A model generated the notes under the pieces. The model saw only the letters and a list, made by a program, of their open reading frames with translations. It was not told where the DNA came from and searched no databases. Below are positions 1 to 10,640 of a DNA stretch of 64,000 bases, piece after piece. The position numbers and the translations under genes are program-made. The DNA is from Gnetum montanum (taxonomy: Eukaryota; Streptophyta; Gnetopsida; Gnetales; Gnetaceae), in the NCBI GenBank assembly GCA_015680685.1, contig MNCI01007670.1, positions 6,811 to 70,810 of the forward strand, given 5' to 3'. The first letter of the stretch is position 1; each line of letters begins with the position of its first letter.

Positions 1-1301
1 CCTAGGGATGTATGCCCAAGGTCAACTATATGAACTATGAACCCATCAAGTCCAAGAGCTTATTAAGTGGGTAGCAAAAGAAGAAGGAGAAATGGCTAGA
101 TGGGAGAGTGTTGAAAAATGTCAACAGGACCAAAATCTGAACTTAACAGAGGTCCACAATCATAAAAAAAAAATAAATCAACCGATCTCAAGGAGGAAGA
201 ACCATCTTTTCCAGTCAACAATCATTAGAGGAAGTTGAGGCAAAGATCAATAAGATGTTGGAATGGACACATAAAAAGTGTGGAGTGTATACCAATATTA
301 TTGGAGATAGAGTTTTGACAACTTGAGAAGTAGGACAAAATATCATTAGACAATCGAAAAGAAGGAATGAAGAAAATAAAAGCTCAACTACCAATCATAC
401 GTATGAATGCAACATTTGTCTGTACAATCACCCCAAGGGCCAATGCCCAATCTTGTTACATTTATATGAGCATTGGGGAAACACGTTACACCTAGAGTTC
501 GTACAGAGATACTATGTTCAGTCACAGTGGCAACAATCCCAGTCATGGGGGAAGCCAACCCTAAACTAGAGACACCCTTCGTATCATCTGGATCTAAATG
601 CTTATCTAGTTCAACATCCTGTTTCTCCAATTGGGTCAATGTACTCTATCTCACTACATTATCATTCTCCTCAATACTATCAGCCCATGCCCTCAACACA
701 ACCACCGCCTTGTGCACCTTACACTTCTCCTAAATTTCAACGTTCTCATCCTTTCCCTCCTTCTACATCACCACCTATTGTTCTTGAAGTGTATGCACCA
801 CAACAACAACCCACAAACGTTACTTGTGCTACTATTTCCAACAGCAGTGAGAGACCTCCTCAACATTGAAGGAATCCCTTCTTTAGACATGACCATAGGA
901 AGGGACAACACAATTCCAAGGCCACTGCATTCTCCAACTCAGCACAAGTCCAACACTATGGTGCACCCTTCTCTTCGAACCCATTGCCTTGTGTCAATTC
1001 AGCAGGGCCACCAACTAACACTTCAACAACCATTTGGCCCAATGAATACAACCATGGAAAGCAACATCCTGATCCTTGCATACCAGCTTACAGTATCAAA
1101 TATCATAGTGGGTCAACTCTTTACCCAAGAACCACATCTCATAAATTGCTCCACTATACTTACTATAATCAAGTGTGTGAACCCCAATGGGGTAAGTATG
1201 ACCAAGTTTCAATGTTTCCAACATGCAAGGACCCTCATCTTTCATTTATTAATCCTTGTCGTGCTCAACTGTTTAGTTATGGCGAATATCCCCTATTCTA
1301 A
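1..1301 (+). pseudogene. Gag-like ORF1 of family P, 3' part (copy 1)
   Basis: The window opens inside the ORF. The first ~120 bases match the region of copy 2 around 40560-40680, which encodes the Gag segment ending RVAKEEGEMAKSE. Near 405-450 the translation reads CNICLYNHPKGQCP, a compact zinc knuckle (C-x2-C-x3-H-x4-C) like those of Athila-type Gags. The C-terminal third is rich in Pro, Tyr, Gln and Ser and ends with SYGEYPLF just before 1301; copy 2 ends SYGGYPPF at the same place. Several frameshifts and stops break the frame. Gag packages element RNA into cytoplasmic particles. No protease motif follows the knuckle. Confidence 0.75.
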
Positions 1302-2104
1302 TAACAAGTAGGGTTAATAAATATTTTTCATTTTTTTTAATTTTACAATTTTTGTTTTCCAATTTTTCATCTTTTAATTTCTTGTTTTATTTTTTTTTCC
1401 TTTTTGTCTATTTACCTTTTTGTCTTTTTACAAGTAATCTCATCTATGAATAAAACACTTATGTGGCTCATTGGTTGAGGTGTGTTCTATGTTATCGAGT
1501 CTCGAGCGATTAATTATTTGGACAGTGAGCCCATTACACCCACTCATCCAAACTACAAATAAGAGGTTTTGTTCGAGGGTACAGTGATATTCTTAACATT
1601 CTTAAAACTTAAAATTAATTTTATGTTCATTGTACCCAGAATGAAGAAGGATGGATCAAGAGGGAATGATTAGGGTGTGACATCAAGGGGACTTGCGGAT
1701 TCTCTTTGGTGACGTTTGTGGGAATTATCATGCAACATGGTTGTATTAAGATCCTTGTAGATCTAACACAAAATGGGAGTAAGAGTAATCAAAAGGCACT
1801 CAAAAATCCAATGTTGTTCTAGGGGGTCCCACTGGAAAGACATGCACCCATTCCTGAAGGTTGGTGGCTTCTCTAGATTCAGCAATCGATAAAAAAAGAA
1901 GAAGAAGAAGAAAAAAAAAACAATAAAGGAAGTGCCACAAAGCAAAAATCACTCCTCCCTTGAACAAAATGCCAAGTGATCGTACACCTTATTGTTTTGG
2001 TACTCTCATAGTCGCTCATCATGGGATGAAACAATGCGGTGTCACTGATCAGAGGACTGGATTTGGTCCTGATCTTGGAACAACAGGTTAATGACACATT
2101 AATC

Positions 2105-2299
2105 ATGCTTTACAAGCAGGATTCACTATGCCCTAGGTCGGTTACCTCATGTCCCAATTTCTACAATTCCTTCTACAGTCTGTCTCATCTTGCTGTTCAT
2201 ATAATTGTGGTTCATGTCTCGTATAGTGTAAAATTCTTACCTCATTTCGGTGATACTTACATGTGTGTGTTTTGTGGAACCAGTGTGGATTACATTTAA
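2105..2299 (+). CDS. Possible 64-codon micro-ORF in family P spacer (copy 1)
   Basis: This reading frame runs from ATG at 2105 to TAA at 2297-2299. Copy 2 has an ORF of exactly 64 codons at the same position, sharing QDSLCP, SVTSCPN, YMCVFC and the C-terminal VDYI. By eye 37 of 64 residues match with no indel, while both flanking long ORFs are broken. The protein has three Cys clusters and no recognisable domain. Nucleotide differences fall at all codon positions, so conserved non-coding RNA structure or chance is also possible. Confidence 0.25.
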   Translation: MLYKQDSLCPRSVTSCPNFYNSFYSLSHLAVHIIVVHVSYSVKFLPHFGDTYMCVFCGTSVDYI

Positions 2300-2723
2300 C
2301 CCTTCTAGTGCCCATAGACACTTTTAAGTATGGTTACGCAGGGGCATTATAGGTTGGAACCTGCTTTGGGGAGGACCCAGTTGGGTAATTTTTTGTAATT
2401 TTCACTCATAACACAGCTCACACACACCATTTATTATCCTCAATGTATTTCCCACAATATTCTTTCCCCTATTACTATCCCTCCGAATTCCAACGTTCCT
2501 ATGAACCATCACATGGCCTTTTTCTCTCCTTTACCACCCGAGTCCTTATTGATCAATTCCACGCACACATAATTATTCGTGCCTTTAAAACTAGTTAAAT
2601 TACCTTGGAATCCTTTAACACTTGTCCACATGTCCTTAGTTTCCATCATGTATTTTAGAAAAATCTTTAAAATGCAGTATATTGTGTGTGCCTTAATTAT
2701 CAATAGGCCGACGCTATCTTGCA

Positions 2724-2752
2724 TACATGATATCATGTACGCGATATCACAT
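2724..2752. repeat. Internal GATATC palindrome cluster (copy 1)
   Basis: TACATGATATCATGTA (2724-2739) is a perfect 16-bp palindrome, followed at once by GCGATATC. The same motif class fills one end of every family-P LTR and recurs inside copy 2 at 37880-37950. It lies about 30 bases upstream of a TATATATA-like run. Confidence 0.7.
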
Positions 2753-2940
2753 CACATAAAACCTATATATATGTGACCCCCCACACCACTTGCCATCGCT
2801 TTCAACTATTCACGTGGGGGAGTTGTTCAAATTTTTCTCTACGACTTGCGATTGCGCATCCCTTGCTTTCATACCTATATCTCGCTTGCTGGTCCTCCGA
2901 TTTTCATTCCATCTGAACCTACTTGAACTTGGAGTGTTCA

Positions 2941-2960
2941 GCTTAGTCGTGGGGGAGGGA
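2941..2960 (+). promoter_or_regulatory. Second (central) polypurine tract, copy 1
   Basis: The tract TTAGTCGTGGGGGAGGGA lies mid-element and resembles the 3' polypurine tract (TTCAGTCGTAGGGGCA at 6238-6253). Copy 2 keeps the same sequence at 37681-37702 on the minus strand. It could be a central plus-strand primer or the scar of an ancestral internal LTR junction; sequence alone does not decide. Confidence 0.5.
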
Positions 2961-3243
2961 CACACGTCAAATAGTGCATAAATGTTTTGGAATTTGACAT
3001 CGCCCAAAGGACATTATCAAGGGTAATTAGTTATAACTTTAAGGATAAATGTGCCAAAAATGATTTCATCCCCTTAGTTATACTAGGAAACTAATTTGGA
3101 AACCACTTAAGTAAAATGGACTCATTATTATAATCTTTCGGGAAACATCACATGATGATAAAATAAATTCATTAAGGCAAGTAGTAAGGTATAACTTAAC
3201 TTTGAAAATAACCTTACTAACAATTGGCCCCATGTGATTGAAG

Positions 3244-6062
3244 ATGGCCCCGAAACGTGGACAACAAGAAGGTCCTGTTCAAGGTGGGAGCAAATGACCA
3301 AGGAGAGGCAAAGGACAAGTTTTTGCCAGAAAAAATTTAGAGGAGGAGGAACAATCATTTAGCATTCACCAAGAAGACCCTGCTACTGTAAAATCAAGGC
3401 AGGTAGAAGAAGGAGCTGCTGTAGTGCCTGAATAGGGGAAACACCTCACATTGTCCTAGGATTGTGTTCAGGCTATCCATGAAAGGTCCACATTCATTGC
3501 GGTGATTGTGGAATTAAATTTTGAACCATTTGCAAATTTTTCTCCTAAGGCTATTAGGGACCACCTTACAGGACTCCCTTATTGCCTATCCTCTCTAAAA
3601 GCGGTGCCTGGTACCTAGGGGAAATGTACCAATTTTGGCACAATAGAGAACAAGGCACCATGGTTAACATTTGTGGTGTGATAGCCAATTTCTTTGTTTA
3701 GGCTATTTCAAAAGTATTAAACCTTCAGAATACAGGGCCAAAGGTTGCTCAATTGTCTACCTGTCCAGACCCTGATGCACGACGAGTTTGGTTGGAAAGG
3801 GCATATGGCAAGGATAAGACATTTGGAGAGTTAACGACAGAAGAGAGGATCTATTTCAAAATAGGAACTTATCACCTCTTCCCCATGAAGGGCTTAAAAA
3901 TAATTTCAACATATGCAGCAAGGGGATGTGTAGTATTGATGGGAAATGTTAATGTTAACTTGCCTCATCTATACTTTACAGAGATCCTGAGGCAGTTTGA
4001 AGAACGGAAGATAGGGAAGATGGTGTTACCCTTCCCTTGCCTTATCAGAAAGCTGTGCTGACGTGCTGGTATCAAAGGATACACTAATGATGTCCTCCGA
4101 AAAAGCCAAAATGCTTCATATGCTAAATTGCTAAAGCCACTAGCCGCAAGGAAAATCACTGGTGAGACGCTGGGACCAAAGCAAGAAAAAGAATAGATGG
4201 TAGGGCCAACTGCAACTCAACTTGCAGGACCCAACCAACTTCCAAGTATGGGACCTAGCCAATAATAAGAAGCAGGGCCTAGCAAGGGCCCAGCAAGGGC
4301 CAACAATAAGAAGTAGGGCCAAGATCAACCATCGCCACCGCAAGATTATAGACTGTCGATGAGCCATCTCAGGGCCATCGCTGAGATGGTTAGTTGGGAA
4401 AGTCGTGATGATGCAAGCCTCTTCCACGTCATCGATGATGCCATGCAACCCACGGTTTCTTTAGATCATGCAAGGGGTGAAGTGTCCATCCATATAGAAA
4501 GAGGGAAGAGCACTTGGTTACAATAGATCTCAGGGAATGCTGCATCTTTTCAAGTGCAATTGGAAACTGGTGAAGGGGCCACAGTGGTGGTCATACAATA
4601 CTAGGATGTAGCAAGAGCCACAAAAGTGGTGACAAACCACATTAAAGAATCATTCAATGTACCTGTGGTGACACCGGCAGATCTTACAGAAGCACGGGAT
4701 GCTCAAACTCTAGCTAGAAGCTCAATGACTCCTGCGGAACATGAGGATGTACTTGATCGATTGCTACAAATAGGCTAGGTAATGACATCCCTGTTTGACA
4801 TCCCTTAGGATGTTACGACAATCCAATCATACCTCATTTCCACCAAGGGGAAGTTGGTCTTGACAGAGATGAGGGCCGAGGATGTTGAAGTGGAGGTGCA
4901 AAAATTGCAAGAAAGGCTCATGGCTCTACAAGTAGCATAGCGGGATCCTTCGTAATTGGTTCCCGCAGACTAGCTGGATGCTTTCAAAATTGAGCAACTG
5001 GACAAACTACTGACGGAGAATAAGAAGGTGGTAGAAGAAAAAGAGAAGGCTGTTTGGGATGCCTTTGTCACGCAAGCGCAAACTTATGCTCATACCAAGG
5101 CATTCAAGGCCTTACAAGAGGAAAACAAGCAGCTTGTTGTTGACAACCTTCGATTGACCTCTATGGAAAAGCAAAATAATGTTATCGAAGAACATTTTTA
5201 GCAGTTACGAGAACAACTCATCTGGGTCAACCAGGAGATGAACCGTTTAGCCAGGAAGAATCGAACCTTCTTAATGGAGGAGATATGCGCCATCCGCTAG
5301 AAGACGACTATCGAAATAAGAGCATGGTAGAATGAGGCTGAACGACATGAAAAGATAAAGGAGCACTTCCAGGACTAGGTGGGAATGTACAAACAAATCA
5401 TTGAGAAGGAGATCCATATGGCCAAGGCCCACATCAATGCTATCAGTGCTCAACACACTGACTGGTGGGCCATACTGGACACATATGCATTTGCCCACCA
5501 GGTAGAAGTTAAGAACCGGGACCTGCAAATCCAGGATCTTACAGAATACATAGAGTTGGCAAACCTATGGTATGCCAACCTTGCCATGTTAACAGGAGGA
5601 CGTCCTAGAATAGAGCTAAAGCAACAGGTAGCTACTACCTACATCAAATATGAAATAGAATTTGCGGAACGCAAGAAGATATTACAAAAATTGGAGATTG
5701 CAAATTCTGAACTTGAGGTGGGTAAAGCAAGCTACCAGGGACAAAAGGGTGTTGCAACAGACTTGGCTCAACGACTTGCAAATTTTCAAGAATACAGAGA
5801 CAAAGCTAGAGCCTACGAGGAGGAATGACAGGTGTTTGCGGCTTGGTATGTCAAGGTAAATAAAATGTTTTCGTAACTACCCTATCCATGGGAGGTGTCG
5901 ACTCCATCAAACATCGAAACATTAGCATGGACGGCATAGGATCCCCGAACCGAAGAGGAGAAACTCCAAGCCATAGTTCAACACCATCAAGTCCTAAGAC
6001 CTGGAGTAGAAGACAAAGGAAAGGCATCCATGGAGGAGCAACTGCCACCAAGAACTACATGA
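3244..6062 (+). pseudogene. ORF2 of family P: transposon-associated domain plus long coiled coil (copy 1)
   Basis: The ORF starts with ATG at 3244 (MAPKRGQQEGPVQGG) and ends at TGA 6060-6062, about 940 codons, matching copy 2 at both ends. Residues ~75-290 resemble the 'putative plant transposon protein' domain found in Athila-type elements: a block near 3836-3870 reads EERIYFKIGTYHLFP and one near 4023-4060 reads VLPFPCLIRKLC. A Pro/Gln-rich linker follows. From about 4850 to 5830 the translation is heptad-like and rich in Glu, Lys, Gln and Leu (for example KALQEENKQLVVDN), a predicted long coiled coil. Many in-frame stops are TAG where copy 2 has Gln or Trp codons. It is not a polymerase; function unknown. 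Confidence 0.65.
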
Positions 6063-6240
6063 GTTCTATCAATTTTGTAGCTATAGGATTTTCGTTCGTG
6101 TTCTTTGTGTTGTGTCTCAATTTTGTTCTGATTCCACACTGTGGCATGAACCCATTCTCACCATTCAATAATCCCATACCTATCCACTATGTAATCAATG
6201 GAGCTTATTCTCACTGTAACTTGAGGACGAATTTTCATTC

Positions 6241-6253
6241 AGTCGTAGGGGCA
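6241..6253 (+). promoter_or_regulatory. 3' polypurine tract of copy 1
   Basis: AGTCGTAGGGGCA sits directly before the 3' LTR. The sister copies have the equivalent at 34381-34395 and 7998-8010 on the minus strand, with the same upstream context (TTTTCATT just before it). This is where plus-strand DNA synthesis would be primed. Confidence 0.75.
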
Positions 6254-7098
6254 TGATGAGTTATCATTTTTGTTGGCCGTGATATTGGATACGTGATATC
6301 GCGTATACGATTTCGCAGCCTCGACACGATATCGCGTACATGATATCGCAGCCTGTCTCCTCATCTATAAATAAGAGGTTGATAGATCTAGTAGGGAGTT
6401 CTAAGTTTTTAATTTCTTTAAGTGCTTAGTTTTAAGTAGTTCTTCTCTCAACCCTTGTCTCCCAATGTATGCCCACAGTGTGGTGATTGTAATTGTACAA
6501 CATCCTTATTCGAGTGTGATGTACCTGGACACGCACATGACTGAAAACAAAGATCGAGATTACTTCATCATTCCAACATTCACTTAGTTTAATTATTTAA
6601 TTATTATTGTTATTTACTACTTTCTTAATTAATATCTCTCTACCCTTATCTCCTGTTAAACGCGGAATGAGTACGACTTAATCACGAGCATTCAAGTGTG
6701 ACTACTTGGTAACCCTATAGCATACCTAGGATCTGTGCTTGGTAATCCCAGTGGTAGTTGTGCATGAGGTCCAAGATGTGTACGGATGATTGAGGAACGG
6801 ATGCTCATCACACTTAGGCTAGCTTAGATTCTCTCTCACCCTCTCTCTCTTAGCTTAGTTAATACGATTTTTCATTATCTCCAAGAGTATCATTAGTATA
6901 GGAACGCATCATACACCTCACTCTGGACTAAACCATACGTGACAAAGTTAACATTAGTCTAGATGGGAAGACAATGAACTGTGATCCAAGAGTACTTGTC
7001 TAGATAGCACAACTAGTCCCTCTATGGAGTTCGACTGGATCGCGCGTGAAATGCTTGTATTTGTATGGTTGAGTGTAGGGGGACCTCACCACTCATCA
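6254..7098 (+). repeat. 3' LTR of family P, copy 1
   Basis: The LTR begins TGATGAG and ends CTCATCA, the same inverted ends as the other family-P LTRs (7108-7997, 24882-25656, 33491-34380, 41517-42210). Near 6280-6355 there is an array of palindromic GATATCGCG-type units. A TATAAATAAG stretch near 6364-6374 is a candidate TATA box about 20 bases after the array. The remainder contains a conserved block with the complement of CACGCACGATC. Confidence 0.85.
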
Positions 7099-7107
7099 TA
7101 AATTATG

Positions 7108-7997
7108 TGATGAGTGGTGAGGTACCCCTATGCTCAACCATACGAATCACAAGCATTCATGCATGATCAGGTCGTATTCCGTGGATGGGACTAGTTGTGG
7201 CATCTAAATTGCTATGCTTTAATCGTAGTTCGCTATCTTCCCACTTGGACTAGTGGTAGCTTTGTCATGTATGGTTTAGTCCAATATGAGGCACATGATG
7301 TTGTTCCTAATTCTATGATACTCCTAATGATGATAAAGAGATGAATTAATTAAACTAATGAATGATGGAAAACAAGATTTAAACTAGCCTATGGATGATG
7401 AGTATTTGCTCTTAATCATCTGTACATGTCTTGGACTTTGTGAGGCTACTTTTGGGATTTCCAAATGTACGTCACTGGTTGTGCCAAACGATACACGTCT
7501 GGATTACACTTAAACATTCGTGATTAAGGCATACACATTTTGCTTAATATCAGGAATAGTAAATAACAATAAATTAAAACATTTAACTAATGAAAATAGT
7601 AAATAATTAGCAATTCAAAAGCAATAATAATCTAAGTGGATGCTATAATGATGGAAGTAATCTCGATCTTTATTGCTAGTCATGTAATGTGTCCAAGTAT
7701 GTTACACTCGAACAAAGGTGTTGTATGATTACAAACATCAGACTACGAGCATGCATTGGGAATAACAAACTTTAAAGAAAAGGAACTAAAAACCAACTTG
7801 AAAAAAACTAACTCAAAATGGGATCCCAGGCATTGTATTTATAGGCAAGAGTATATACCTTGATGTTGGGTACTCGATGCCACATCTAGGCGCATTGCAG
7901 CCTCGACATCATGTACTCGACGTCAAAGCAGATAGAGAATAGCGATTCATTAGATGTCAAGGCTCCGATGTCAAGATAGGAAAATCATGACTCATCA
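7108..7997 (-). repeat. LTR of a related family-P element, minus strand
   Basis: The + strand begins TGATGAGTGGTGAGGTACCCC and ends TGACTCATCA. It is the inverted counterpart of the copy 1 LTR with a 9-bp spacer (7099-7107). It is followed at 7998-8010 by the complement of the polypurine tract and the same ATGAAAACTC context as copy 2, so it is the 3' LTR of a minus-strand element. The palindromic array differs: CGACATC, CGACGTC and CGATGCC units stand where other copies have GATATC. Confidence 0.8.
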
Positions 7998-8939
7998 TAC
8001 CTCCACGACTAAATGAAAACTCATCCTTGAGTTAAAAAAAATGAGGAATAAGTTTCTTGCAAAATATTGGGTGGCCAAGTGTATGGAGTTATAAGCTTTA
8101 CAATATTGGGTGTTCATGATGAGAGAAGTGAACACCTTGAAAAAGAAACTAACATCCAACACCTCTTGGCAGTCGAAGAGAGAGATAGAAAATCCAACAA
8201 TCATGAACGGTCCTCATCACAAGGTGTTGCTACATCATCCTTGGTGAAGATAGTCCTACTTCCAGTCCATGCTTCCCATTGCAATCATAACAAAAATCAC
8301 GAATTAGTATGCAATGTGTAACACATAGTGGTGAAATGTCTTATCTCGTAACACATTGGCATCAAATTTTTATACCTTCTGAACACATTCTTAATATGCA
8401 TGCTTATCCATGTAAATTTTCTTTCTTTCATCTCTCTCAATATGGCAAGGAACATATATTAAGTTGTGTCCCTAATGACCAATTTCATCACCATGAGCGA
8501 TAAAATTCAAACTTCATGAATAGTGTAGTTACTCTTGGTGTAGAGGTCTTCACTATGCAAGGTACATCCTCATGACTAATGTAGAGGACATCTAGGTATG
8601 GGGTAACTAACACCTTTTTCTTCTTGGAAAGAGTCAATGTCTAGGATTGATAAATTCAACCTTTCACTCCACTAGTATATCTTTACTTCCATATCTTTCA
8701 TGATTCCCATGCATCTAATTAGATAGAACTTAGCTAACTTATAGAATGTTGAAGTTGATTGCACTTGTAGATTGACGGTATGAGTGATTTCTAGTGAAAG
8801 AAAGTTATGACTGACACCTATGTTAACTGAGGCATCTATTATCTTTAATGAAAACTACACCAAAATCATATGTTCCAAATGCATGTTGGGCTCTTGATTT
8901 GATTATCCCCCTTGAACATTACACTAAATTACTAATTTT
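7998..8939 (-). other. Unidentified internal remnant next to the 7108-7997 LTR
   Basis: The first ~45 bases are the polypurine tract and the conserved stretch before it, so this should be the 3' internal end of the minus-strand element. The remainder does not match ORF2 of the other copies by eye. Short minus-strand pieces translate, but I recognise no domain. It ends where L1 reverse-transcriptase sequence begins. Confidence 0.4.
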
Positions 8940-9600
8940 TGGGAGATCTATTCAATCATTTTAATAAATTGACCATTGAAGAGAAAATGAGGAACTTAAT
9001 CCAAGATTAGTAGAAACTTGAGCATTGGATATGGATAAGATAAATAAAATAGTTACCAAATCTTAGTGTATAGAGACAAGAAGTAATGAAATTCCATTCA
9101 ATTTTATCAAAAGCTTTGACATAATCTAACTTAATAAAATAGATGTCTTGATTAGTATCATAAGCCCACTGTGTTTCCTCCCAAGCTATAATAACATTAT
9201 TTAAGATATGCCTACCTCTAACAAAACTAGTTTGCTTAGGCCTAATGATATCTTCAATAACCTTCTAAATTTAACAAGCTATGCATTTAGCTAAAATTTT
9301 ATAAGTATTGTTAAGAAGAGTAATAAGCCTCCAATTACCAATATGTTGAAGATCTCTATTTTTAGCAAGAAGAAGAATCACAACTTTGTTAATATTTTTA
9401 CCAAAAGAAACTTTTTTAATGGATTCTTGGAAAAGATGAAAGAGATCATCTTTAATAATGTTCTAATGTTTCTTAAAAAATTTGATAGAAAAACCATCAA
9501 AACCTGGAACTTTACCATCTGCTAAACTAAAGGTTGATGCCTTGATTTCTTTTGCTATAATTTCTATTTTAAGAGTACTTTAATGTACTTTTATTATAAG
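8940..9600 (-). pseudogene. L1 reverse transcriptase, N-terminal part (broken)
   Basis: Minus-strand translation gives the L1 RT order: a stretch like IGNWRLITLLNNTYKILAK, then RPKQTSFVRGRHILNNV, then FIKLDYVKAFDKIEW, the aspartate-containing block A of the palm. Block C (YADD) would lie beyond 8940 and is absent. Frameshifts and stops are present. It would have copied element RNA at the nick made by the adjoining endonuclease. Confidence 0.7.
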
Positions 9601-9799
9601 ATGAGAAATATGTGTCCTAGAGGCCTTGAAGAATTTCTTACTAAAAGAATTAGAGGAAAAAATAGAAAAAAAAATAATATGCTAAAAGACTATTAATAGT
9701 CTCAAGATATTTGATGAAGGAATCATTTATATAAAGTAATTATAGTAAGCTTTTTTTTGCACTCCACTAGTCAATCCAACCAACACTAGTAGTAGGAGT

Positions 9800-10640
9800 T
9801 TTTAATGCATTCCATAAAGACTTTAAAGTAATTTTCCTACTAGATCCTATGAACATAATAGCATTCATACAAAAAAACTCATGCTTTCAAAAGGATGAAG
9901 AATTAATTCCCAAGAGAAAAATTCTAATAAGAAGATAATTAGGTAAAGTAGCATTTGTATGCACTTCCACTTTCATTATAGGCTTCCAAAAGAGAACATT
10001 AAAGATGTAAAATCTATTAAGTTAATAATAAATTCTATCATTTTCTTATTGATAATTAAATAAAGTATAATGCTTCTCATTTGAATGAGATGGAAATAAA
10101 GAGCTAACATTGGAAAGAAAATATTTTTCTTTGAAATTGCATCAATCTACTTTTTCTTGAGAGGACATTTTAGGAGGAAAATCACTAAGTTTATCTAAAT
10201 GACTTTCACTCATATTAAAATCACCTCCAATGATCCAAAGAAATTTATGCAAACATAGAAGATAGTTCCAAATCTCTAATTGATCTTTCAAATTATTAGA
10301 AGGATAAATATTATAGAGTCCAAAGTTCCTATTTTCACTATGACAAATAATCCAAATAACTCTTCCAAGATTGTTAAAACCAAAATTCAAAACTTTGCAA
10401 TCCAGTTTTTATTAAGGATAGAAACATCTTATTTAAGCAGTAGAAAAAAAATTTAGTTTTTTAAAATGCATTTACCAATACAACTAATATCATGAGCTGG
10501 ACTTGTAATTTCTTATAGGAAAAGAAAATCTGAAGATAAATGCTAGTTTGAAAGATACTCCTTGATAATCTTTGCTCATAACCTATTAGAAAGGCCTTGA
10601 ATATTCCATGATGAAATAACATTGAGATGTGAGGGAGGAG
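9800..10640 (-). pseudogene. L1 ORF2 endonuclease domain (broken)
   Basis: This is an apurinic-type endonuclease of an L1 ORF2. An open stretch of 82 codons (10142-10390) contains IIGGDFNMSESHLDKLSDFP; GGDFN is the conserved catalytic block III. The start block NVISSWNIQGL lies upstream near 10635, and RT follows on the same strand. Stops interrupt the frame between blocks. Confidence 0.7.

Larger units (their letters stand above)
1302..3243 (+). other. Long spacer between ORF1 and ORF2, shared by both copies
   Basis: About 1.94 kb separates the end of ORF1 from the ORF2 start; copy 2 has 1.98 kb at the same place. It contains an A/G-rich tract (about 1887-1929), a 64-codon ORF also open in copy 2 (2105-2299), a palindrome cluster (2724-2752), a TATATATA-like stretch near 2765 and a polypurine tract (2941-2960). 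The spacer is alignable with 37373-39351 on the other strand. No known domain is seen. Confidence 0.6.
1..7098 (+). mobile_element. LTR retrotransposon family P, copy 1 (5' end outside window)
   Basis: This is the 3' part of a large LTR element. In order it has the end of a gag-like ORF1 (1-1301), a spacer (1302-3243), ORF2 (3244-6062), a polypurine tract (6241-6253) and a 3' LTR (6254-7098). The order and spacings match the complete minus-strand copy at 33491-42210, and sequence similarity runs through all parts. I find no reverse transcriptase, RNase H, integrase or protease in either copy, so the family looks non-autonomous. Both ORFs carry several stops, so this copy is dead. The gag knuckle and the Asp-type primer site of copy 2 resemble the Athila/Tat side of Ty3/gypsy, which is an inference. 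Confidence 0.85.

Noticed and set aside
631-1311. 226-codon plus-strand ORF
   Set aside because: It overlaps the gag-like tail in another frame; the sister copy keeps the Pro/Gln/Tyr frame ending SYGxYPxF, so this is a shadow.
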